The position numbers and the translations under genes are program-made. The notes beneath the pieces are model-generated. The model was not told the DNA's origin and did not search any database. It worked only from the letters and a program-made list of their open reading frames with translations. From positions 10,001 through 74,000 of the forward strand of contig CAJNDS010000620.1 of assembly GCA_905221605.1 (NCBI GenBank): 64,000 bases of DNA. Direction: 5' to 3'. Below, in pieces: positions 1 through 7,600 of this stretch; positions within the stretch are counted from its first letter, which is position 1; every line of letters begins with the position of its first letter. Source of the DNA: Symbiodinium natans. Its lineage: Eukaryota > Sar > Dinophyceae > Suessiales > Symbiodiniaceae.

Positions 1-382
1 ACCTCATCAGGCTTAAGTATCGTAGGCTGATGCTCCGCAACTTTTGGCGCCGGGCCGCCTTGATTTCACGCCATTCATCATATCCGGGCAATGACTGTAC
101 TGCCCAAAGTAGTGTCTTCAACCTCTCTGCTTGGAGCACCTCATGTGCGTAGTTCATGAACTGAGCGAGGATTTTCACCTTGTGAGTGTTGAAATACTCC
201 GCAACCCTTGTGCTGGTAGTCTCGGAGGAGATGTTCTGGTCCTCTGCAACTACCTGCTGGTGCACGAGAGCAACCAGGAGCGGGCACCAAGCTAGTGCTC
301 TCCATTGGAAACACAGGTGTTGATGGCTGGATTCGAGGTTAGAATGGCTACTGCCAACGGAAGTGTGAATCGGTTTCTTATG
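1..382 (-). CDS. Partial open frame running off the window edge, unknown product
   Basis: On the minus strand the frame following a TGA at 383-385 stays open for about 127 codons and leaves the window at base 1, so the 3' end is missing. No ATG occurs in its first half; the first in-frame Met lies in the stretch reading QFMNYAHEVLQAERLK. The composition (charged, Leu-rich, helical) looks coding, and the strand and position make it a possible downstream ORF or exon of the LINE that occupies 730-9263. No domain recognised. It could also be an exon of an unrelated gene. Confidence 0.35.
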
Positions 383-729
383 TCAGGCAGGCAGTGACCA
401 TTGCTAACAAGCATGCAAGGGCTCTAGCTGAAGGCTGCACAGCTCAGGAACTAGGAACTGCAGAAGGAAGTGCCTGCCCCTGCTTGTGGACTTCGCGACG
501 CCAAGCTCACCTGGGCAATGTGCAGGTGGAGGGTGGGGAAACTCCTCTTAGTGCATGCAAAGAGAGACAACTCGTTCAGGCTGTATCAAAGTCTTTGTTG
601 CCTTAAGCAGAGGGCGTACATGCTGTCTACTTTAAAAAGAAGTGGAGGAATCCTCCGGAGGAAGCCTCCCACTGCGAAAGTAGACCACAGCAGAACGAAT
701 TCGGTACAGGTGAAACTGCTGAGGACGCT
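383..729. other. Non-coding stretch downstream of the KptA ORF
   Basis: No convincing frame on either strand. The only structure I see is the double hairpin at 644-669. It probably lies between cistrons of the LINE. Confidence 0.4.
644..669. repeat. Double-hairpin element copy 1
   Basis: Two abutting 13-mers, GGAGGAATCCTCC (644-656) and GGAGGAAGCCTCC (657-669). Each has a 5-bp GGAGG/CCTCC stem and a 3-nt loop. The same design recurs at 2465-2492, 2922-2947 and 5292-5319 in the same LINE. Confidence 0.8.
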
Positions 730-1983
730 TTAGAAGGGCAGAGACTTGCCTGTGTGCCGATCTATGACAGTGCTGATGTGGGACAGGTCAATGGGTCCAC
801 GCGTCAGCAGTACTCCATTCTTCGCCCGACGCACTTTGTGTCCACTGTCGATCAAAGACGGCAGGTGGATCCAGATCTCCACTGAGGAGTCCTCCCTGAA
901 TCCTGCAGTTTTGGTTGGTGACAAAGACATATGTATGTCACGTCTTTGCATTCTGCGCAGCTGAGAGGAGCGAATCTGGTGCCAGGCCCGCCAGCTCGTC
1001 CCGTGGACACCCCACTCCGGTGTTGTTGAGGAGGTCAGAACCTCATGCAGTTGATCGTCGTCCAGTGGGATGTCACGACCATGACCCTGTAAGGCTCTGA
1101 TGTAGATTTCACCGTCTTCCTCTGAGATCATCTGCTCCATGCGGACCTTCTGTGAGATTTCCAGTACTCGCTGTACTTCATGAACTGTCACTTCAGCCCG
1201 CCAGAATTGCCTGGAATTAAGAAGGCTTTTCAGATTGGCATAGCCAGCAGTGTCTAGCGAAATGCCATACTTCACTGGGTCATGTCTGAGAGCCTGTGTG
1301 AGGAGCTTGCCTATCATCTCTCGTCTGGTTTCGTGAGCGCCCCGTCCAGAGAGCCGATCAAGATTACCATCCAGATCTGCTAAACTCGGTGATTGCTGAG
1401 TTGCTGGCTGCCAGGCGTGCTCTCTTCTGCCTCCCTCTTGATGCTGTGGGACTTCTTGATGAAATGGATCCTGTAGATCTGTGCCTGCGGGATCAGCAGC
1501 TGGTGACCAAATCCCCCAGGATTCATCACTATCATCTTCGGGCTGGTGCAAGGAGGTCGGCAGAGCGCTTTGGTCAGAGGCCATTGCCTTGTTTCCTCTC
1601 CAAGGATGAGCTGCGGCCTGCCAGGTGGAGTTATCATCATCTTGAAAGGCAGCTGATTCCTTGGCAGGTTGGGAGGAGGATCTTGGTGGATTTCTGTATG
1701 AACTCGGCTCCTCCGGTCTTTCCCTCGCTATGCGTTGAATTGGGGCAGCTTCCGCAAGGGGATTCCAGCCAGTCTGCACATAGGTCCCCAAAGGCAGTGA
1801 GTCTGTGATGTGAAGCAACAGCGCCTCGAGCTGGACGTAGTCTTCCCTGAGAATGTACTGATCCGTTGCTTTGGAGCCACGGAGAGATCCTGCAGCCTGG
1901 TCGAACGACACTGCTAATTTGGCCGCAACTGCTCGTAGAGACTTGTTGCCTTCCTTCAAGATGGGAAACCATACATGCGTCAC
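730..1983 (-). CDS. Tpt1/KptA-like RNA 2'-phosphotransferase domain protein, C-terminal part, in a LINE
   Basis: The 417-codon ORF has a Tpt1/KptA fold in its C-terminal half (about residues 215-410). Signature blocks are in family order: RHDP followed by a GISLDTAGYANL stretch (about residue 233), IRALQGHG, VHGTS (about residue 324), HMSLSP, and GVLLT near the end. Characterised Tpt1/KptA enzymes remove the 2'-phosphate from spliced tRNA using NAD+; the Arg and His of the RHxP and RAxQGH blocks are catalytic and both are present. Residues 1-200 are Gln/Ser/Pro-rich linker. Its start is artificial: the frame continues upstream without an ATG and reads into a GVYIH...AESY block that completes the HGT-motif domain encoded at 2003-2677. 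The two ORFs were therefore one gene before a one-base indel near 2043. Domain call is fairly sure; activity on retroelement RNA is inference. Confidence 0.72.
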   Translation of the reverse strand: MTHVWFPILKEGNKSLRAVAAKLAVSFDQAAGSLRGSKATDQYILREDYVQLEALLLHITDSLPLGTYVQTGWNPLAEAAPIQRIARERPEEPSSYRNPPRSSSQPAKESAAFQDDDNSTWQAAAHPWRGNKAMASDQSALPTSLHQPEDDSDESWGIWSPAADPAGTDLQDPFHQEVPQHQEGGRREHAWQPATQQSPSLADLDGNLDRLSGRGAHETRREMIGKLLTQALRHDPVKYGISLDTAGYANLKSLLNSRQFWRAEVTVHEVQRVLEISQKVRMEQMISEEDGEIYIRALQGHGRDIPLDDDQLHEVLTSSTTPEWGVHGTSWRAWHQIRSSQLRRMQRRDIHMSLSPTKTAGFREDSSVEIWIHLPSLIDSGHKVRRAKNGVLLTRGPIDLSHISTVIDRHTGKSLPF

Positions 1984-2002
1984 ATATGACTCCGCCTTGC
2001 GC

Positions 2003-2677
2003 TCATGCCTGCCGGAATGGATGTAGACTCCTGGGTAGCCCGCGAAAACCTTGAGAGGAATCCCGGGACGGTTGCAACTTTCCTAAATACAGGATCGAGT
2101 AGAGCGATTCCAATTTGGTCCCATGATAGCCCACTCTGTCATCCGTGCCGGTGCGTCTCTGAACAACATCTCTTAGGGGAAAGCGCACCCAGTCTTCCTG
2201 CATGACAGGATCTCCCAACTTTGCAGTCAAATCTGAGTTGCTCGGACCTTTACGCGTTCTCAGAAATGTGCGGATAAATATTTTGGCCTCCTCCATGACA
2301 TCCTTAGTCGGATCCAGTTGTTCACGCTCCTTGTGACGCTTGTTCCATGCATAGCGGCTCTGGACATGAGTGCTGGTGTTCCAGTCTGATGCCTGCCCAC
2401 TGGCCCTCCGATCAAAATCAGGAACCAGAAAGGAAATGGATTCAGCTTGTTCTGGAGTTCTTTCGGAGGAAACCTCCGCGGAGGAAACCTCCGCTCTCGG
2501 CAGGAAAGTGACAGGCTGTGAGGACGGAGCTGCCTTGGCCTTCTTGCCTCCTCTGTTGTGGTTCGGCTTACGCCGGGCCTGGCGCTGTGCGTCCCTCCAG
2601 CTCAGTGGTTCCTTGCCTTGTTGCTCTCGCCTTCTATTTAAAGCCTCAAACTCATCATTCGTCAAATCACGCTCCAT
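2003..2677 (-). CDS. ART/PARP-like HGT-motif protein, N-terminal part of the split KptA protein
   Basis: The 224-codon ORF begins MERDLTNDEFEALNRRR, is very basic for the first 50 residues, then low-complexity. Near its end it reads VGYHGTKLESLYSILYLGKL, the HGT strand-helix start of ADP-ribosyltransferase-fold proteins. After about 2043 the matching continuation (GYPGVYIHSG, then KAESY) is in another frame, shared with the ORF at 730-1983, so a single-base frameshift separates them. The intact ancestor would carry two NAD-type folds in tandem, ART-like then KptA. A double hairpin (2465-2492) is read in frame as EVSSAEVSSE. Which ART family it belongs to is uncertain. Confidence 0.55.
   Translation of the reverse strand: MERDLTNDEFEALNRRREQQGKEPLSWRDAQRQARRKPNHNRGGKKAKAAPSSQPVTFLPRAEVSSAEVSSERTPEQAESISFLVPDFDRRASGQASDWNTSTHVQSRYAWNKRHKEREQLDPTKDVMEEAKIFIRTFLRTRKGPSNSDLTAKLGDPVMQEDWVRFPLRDVVQRRTGTDDRVGYHGTKLESLYSILYLGKLQPSRDSSQGFRGLPRSLHPFRQA
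2465..2492. repeat. Double-hairpin element copy 2 (in coding sequence)
   Basis: GGAGGAAACCTCC at 2465-2477 and again at 2480-2492, separated by GC. It sits in the ORF at 2003-2677 and is translated as a short EVSS repeat. Confidence 0.8.
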
Positions 2678-2921
2678 TTTGAGGGCCTGATCCTATTGGC
2701 TTGAGAGAAGCTTCGGCATTGCAATGGGCCAATGAGCGAACTTCAACCAAGCAGCTGGTGGGTGTCCCTACAGAGGAGAAAGCTATTCTCAAATCCTCCA
2801 ACCTGAAAGAGAACCCGGACAGGGGAGTAATATCCTAAGAAGGATGGAGTGGTTGCTGCTCAGAGGGTGAGTGATTGCACTTGCTGTAATTCTGACACGC
2901 GTAGGCCGCCGACCGTAGCAT

Positions 2922-2947
2922 GGAGGAAGCCTCCGGAGGAAGCCTCC
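2922..2947. repeat. Double-hairpin element copy 3
   Basis: Two identical abutting GGAGGAAGCCTCC hairpins (2922-2934, 2935-2947) in the roughly 400-bp gap between the ORFs at 2677 and 3080. Nothing else is recognised in that gap. Confidence 0.8.
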
Positions 2948-3079
2948 CGAGCTATGCAATGCGAGTGCGTGCATACAGGCTGGGCTATGATGCAGTGATA
3001 GCAGAGGCTTTTGACTCCCTGGTGCTGAAGACATCTCACACGAGGACTGATTAATACAGACCATCTAGGAAGCTATGTA

Positions 3080-3481
3080 CTAGTACGGATTCTGAGCAGG
3101 CCGCCGTTGTGCTCTTGGCCTCACACTGCTCGACGATGGTCCTGGTAGCATGACTCTGATGCCTTGGTAATGAAGAGTCCAGGTCAAGTAGTCCATCCGT
3201 TCAGAGAGAGCTTGGGTGTCGGACAGACGATAGAGACGCTCGATGTGAGCTCCATAGATCTGTGCACTCTGAGCGAGCTGAGTCACCTCTGCGCTCAGTT
3301 GCCGGACTTGCCCATGTAGTCTGACCTGATCCCGTTGCATTTCCTCGATGAGGTGAGCTTGAGCATCTATAAGCTTCTGGGCTTTGCTTAGCGCAGTATC
3401 CAGCTCCCAAAGTGCCACTCGATCAGCCTCCGTAAAGATCCAGCCCTCTCTGGCATACATGCGTTCAGCTCGGTATGACAT
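3080..3481 (-). CDS. Coiled-coil ORF of the LINE, unknown function
   Basis: A 133-codon ORF starting MSYRAERMYAREGW. Residues about 25-95 are heptad-rich (AQKLIDAQAHLIEEMQRD and QLSAEVTQLAQSAQIYGAHI), predicting a coiled coil. The tail is basic and Ser/Pro/Arg-rich. It lies between the ORF at 3667-4427 and the ART/KptA ORFs in the same direction, so it is probably a small cistron of the element. Coiled-coil ORFs in LINEs often multimerise and bind RNA (the ORF1p role), but this one is 3' of the RT rather than 5'. No homologous family recognised. Confidence 0.55.
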   Translation of the reverse strand: MSYRAERMYAREGWIFTEADRVALWELDTALSKAQKLIDAQAHLIEEMQRDQVRLHGQVRQLSAEVTQLAQSAQIYGAHIERLYRLSDTQALSERMDYLTWTLHYQGIRVMLPGPSSSSVRPRAQRRPAQNPY

Positions 3482-3666
3482 TGGCTCTCTACTAGCCAGC
3501 TATGGGATTGATTGCGCGAGCAAGAAAAGCTGCTGTGATAGAAGAGATACAGATGTTGCTGGGAGAGGAAGGCAAGCTGAGAGACAATTCGGCGCTTATT
3601 GAAGGCAATGCAGAATTTTTTGCCTCTATGTGAAAGGATCTTCTCAAGCTGAAGGTGCTCTATGAG

Positions 3667-4427
3667 CTAGCTGCTGCCAGATGCCTGCTTTGCAAGCGAC
3701 TTAGCTGTTGGACTACGCTGAACGCTCCCTGGCCTTAGTGAGCCTTCAATGGCTGCCCAGACTGCATTGTCCGTGAGTCCGGACAGGGCTTGATGGAACT
3801 TACCTTTGAGATGTTGGAGTTGGACCTGGATGTGAACGCAAGCTCCTCCAAGCACGTTTTGAGCAATTGAACGACGTCTTCTGCGGGGACTGCCCTTCGA
3901 GCAGTGTCATGCACCGTCTTGTCTTGCTCACTGCTCCACTGCTGGTAGACAAAGGCTGGAGCTTCGGTGTCCTTCACACGTACCACCCAACCCTCTTTCT
4001 CCGCATCCGCTAGCACTTCTTCTTTAGTCTGAATCTGCTCTACTCTTTCTAAGGTCTGCTCCAAGACCAATCTCATGGCTCGAGTTCTGAATGGAGTAGA
4101 CAACTTCGAAGCGTCTTTGGACTTCTCCGCATAGATGTTCGGTAGAATGGACAGCTCACCGGTGGTCAGGTACATGACCCAGCTCAGTTCCTGCTGAAGT
4201 GTATTCAGCGAGTCCTCATGGTTGATGGACAGCCTGGTTAGGGACTGTAGGACTTTCTCATTTGAAGCGCCCCGGCCAGTGCCCCGACCCCTTCCTTTGG
4301 CTTTCTGCTTTGGCATGTTCTTCGGTTCAGCCTGTCTGATCTTCTTGGTTGGAGAATCATCTTCATCTGGCTCATCCGCACGCTTGGATTTGGAGGGTGC
4401 TGACGATTGTGCAAAGGCCTGCCTCAT
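3667..4427 (-). CDS. Basic/helical ORF immediately downstream of the RT protein, frameshifted near its end
   Basis: The frame from ATG 4427 gives 230 residues to 3735. It opens with a Lys/Arg/Ser-rich tract including PKQKAKGRGRGTGRG, an RGG-like nucleic-acid-binding segment, then a helical domain (SLTRLSINHEDSLNTLQQEL onward). Near 3800 coding potential seems to move to another frame ending at 3667 (GKFHQALSGLTDNAVWAAIE), so a one-base indel probably truncated it. The start is 17 nt after the stop of the USP fragment. No known family recognised; an RNA-binding chaperone role is inference from composition. Confidence 0.5.
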
Positions 4428-4443
4428 GGCTACCTAGCTGAAT

Positions 4444-4665
4444 CTATACTCTTACATAGAAGGCCAAGTAAGAACCTCGACATATTTGATCCGAGAGGAG
4501 CGTGGTGCGTCTTGGCGATTCACTATCATCAGCTAGGTACGCTACGCTCTCTCTCCAAAATCCCGCTCTGTAATGTCCAGAGTTCCAGTCTTCACCGATA
4601 TGAATGATAAATGCATAGAGGCTAAAGGACACTGCTTCTGTTGAGGTTCCGTTATCTAGAAACAT
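4444..4665 (-). pseudogene. C-terminal half of the USP-like protease, separated by a frameshift
   Basis: This frame overlaps the last codons of the large LINE ORF by 10 nt and supplies the missing half of a ubiquitin-specific-protease (peptidase C19) fold. It contains YAFIIHIGE, then GHYRAGFW (the His box, normally GHY.A) and YLADDSE, matching the D-box end of USPs, then a final strand LAFYVRV. A one-base slip near 4660 would join it to the upstream frame. The local sequence GATCCAATGTTTCTAG lacks a classical slippery heptamer, so mutation is more likely than programmed frameshifting. Confidence 0.6.
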
Positions 4666-7600
4666 TGGATCTCAAGAACTGTGTCCAGCGCTTGTGGGCG
4701 GGAAGTTTTGATTTGCTGATCAAATCTTTGAATTTGTAAGCAAATGAGTCTTGTATCTGGAAGCAAGGCAAACACACTACCCCTGTTCGTCCATTGTGTT
4801 ACTGATTGCTGAAGAGTCGAGAGTCCATCCGGCGGCTCGGGTAGATACAGAATCAAGCCACCTTTTTCCTCAACACTTATGCGTTCCTCCGGTGCTGAGA
4901 TATGAACTCGCGCCTCCCATTTATCTGATGAAAGATCCGGGATCCGCTGAGAGATATGCAACAGAAATTGAGATGCATCCTCCTGCCTGGGTCGTAATCG
5001 CCATCCTGCTAGCAGCGGACGAAGATGTCGCAACCTCCGAACATCCGCATGAGAGGATCTGCCATTCAGGGAACCTATTTCCGTTAGGATGGAATTTAAG
5101 GAAGGATCTGGGAACAGTCCGTCTGACAAGAGAGAGAGAAGGATATGAACGACCGTGTGTGCATAGCACAGTTGATGCGGATTATGATAAGCTAGACGCC
5201 AGGCAGCGTCTTGCATGGAAGCTGTGGGAGGTGCAGTGGTTGAACGACCCGAGACGCGTGCAGTGTATGTCAGCAAAGTAGCTCGGCTGCTGGAGGAAGC
5301 CTCCTGGGAGGAAGCCTCCCTGCCTCTCACCTGGCTAATTGGAGGATCTGCACTAAAGAGATCTGGCAGTTCCATAGGATTGGCACAAGCTGCACTCATG
5401 GCGTATGTCTGAAGCAGAACCACACATTGCTCTGCATGGCGTACTGGAGCATCTACCACAATGCGACAGTACCTACATTCTTCTTTTTTGTGCAGGAGGC
5501 GCTTATGTGTTCGCATGTTGGCAAGAATGGATGCCGAGGATTGTGCCCAGAAAGCAGGATGAGCTTTCTGAATGTGCTGTTTCACTCCTTTGTGGCCAAC
5601 AATGTATTGCCCACAGAGACTGCAGTTCGTTAATAGATGCTGAGTGACATGTCTCTTTTTTAGTAGAAGATCAGGATCCTTCTTAAGTTGTTCCTGCACG
5701 CTAGACTGATAGATCATAGCTATGCTTTCTGAGCTTGTACAGGATTTGGCTCGTTCTTTCAGCTCGTGCAGCTGAGGGCAAATGCCTGACTCCACATGTC
5801 TGCGAAGTTGATGCATTGTGCGCAACTGCCTGTTGCATGCCGCACATTGCGGAAGTCCTTTGCAGCTATGCACAGTGACCTGAAATTTTGGGCCTAGCTG
5901 ATTCGCACGCTGTCCTCCATGCTTCACCAGAGTATGTTGCTGAAGACCCTTAGCGCTGGAGAATTTCCGATCGCACAGAGAGCACGGTACCGCCTGATCT
6001 GCCTCGGTCAAGTCTAAATGCATGCTCTGAAGCTCCAGTTGCAGCGCAACAATCCTACCTCTAAGTCCCAGATGCCACTGTATGTTCTGATCCGGGTTGG
6101 ACTTCTGACAGGCATCTAGTGCGTCTTGATAGTTTTTCATCTGGCTGATCAAAACTGCTTGAGGAGACTGAACCTTGTATTGCTCGAACAGAGTCTTCGT
6201 GTCAATATGGCTGTAGTGCTGATGTTGCTTAAAGATGGATCTTAGCATCCTAGAGTATTTACTCTGAAGCTTCTGAAGACCTGATGAGGTGACGCCAGTG
6301 GCCACAAGCCCATGCAAGAGTGAGGATTCCACATAGACCCTCCAGATCTCCAACTTCTTTGAAGCCTCCAAGGCCTTAGTGGAGCACAGGATGTGTCGAA
6401 GTAGCTCAAACTTGCCTTGAGCTTGGGCGATCCTATAGTCAACAGTCTGGTCTTTGTAGGATCCATAGCTGAGCTGCACCCCTAGATATGTTAGTTTGTG
6501 ATGAATCGGAATCTTATGTCCTGAGGGAAGGACGATGTGCAACTGCTTCTCTTTGCGCATCGTGTGCTTCTTGCGAAAGATGGACTGCTGAGTGCCCTGA
6601 ACCATTAGCAAGGCTTTGGACTTCGCTGGATTGACTTCCAGCCCCACGTCCTCAAGAGACTGAAAGAGAGCCTCTATTCTGAGCAGGACTTTCTGAAGTT
6701 CAGGAAAGCTCGAGAAGGTTTCCTGGAGCAGGAAATCGTCTGCAAAGACCGTTAGGATTTCCCTAGCTTGCTTGCTATCTGGGCCCCATTTCTGCTCCAT
6801 TCTGCTCATGACTAGAAGTGTCAGCGCAGGCCACAATGCCGGGGCTAGCTTACAACCTTGTTTGATTCCTGAAGAAGTGGGAACTTGAATCTCTAGTCCA
6901 CCTGTGCCCATGTTGTAGGAGGTCTCACTGTGTAGTTGAACTACCAGTTCTTTCGTAACAGGGTCTGTTCCCAGGCGATCCAAGGCAGCTAGCAGCTCAT
7001 GTCTATTAACAGAATCAAAAGCTTTGCTCAGATCAACCGAAATAGTGAGTGCCCCTGACAGCTGAGCCTGCCTAGCTCCGCGTTGGGACTTGTGCAGGTC
7101 CCTGCGATGCTCTTGACGGAGCTGCTGCGCGAAATCAAGGTGCTGACATGCTTTCGCGATAGCGTCCCGCACCCCCCTCTGCCGAATGTACGCAAATTGA
7201 GGCTGAAGCTGTGAGCTCACCTGCAATGCTGGTGCAATGCGAGTCTTCACTGCGCCTGCTAGCACTTTGCCTGGCACGCTGATGACTCCTATGGGCCTCA
7301 GGTTTTTCATGGCGGTGGCTGGCTTGCCCGGCTTGGGGATCCATGCAATTCGAGGGTCCTTTAGATAAGGGGAAATTTCTGATTGGGACACCTCAGAGTT
7401 GATTAGACCTGCTATGTGTTCGTGGGCGTCAGGACCTAGACTCTTCCAAGCTGATACTGGGGCTGAGGTGCTGGGGACTGCTTTCCCCACTGGCACTGTC
7501 TTGATTTGCGAGGATACCTGCAAGGCGGTGATCGCTGTTCTGGGCACAGCAGCAACTGAGTGCAAAGGAGGACTTTTGGAGAAGATTTGACTCGAGTATT

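Noticed and set aside
4444-4656. Programmed -1 frameshift for the USP domain
   Set aside because: No X-XXY-YYZ heptamer at the overlap and other frameshifts in the same element point to decay.
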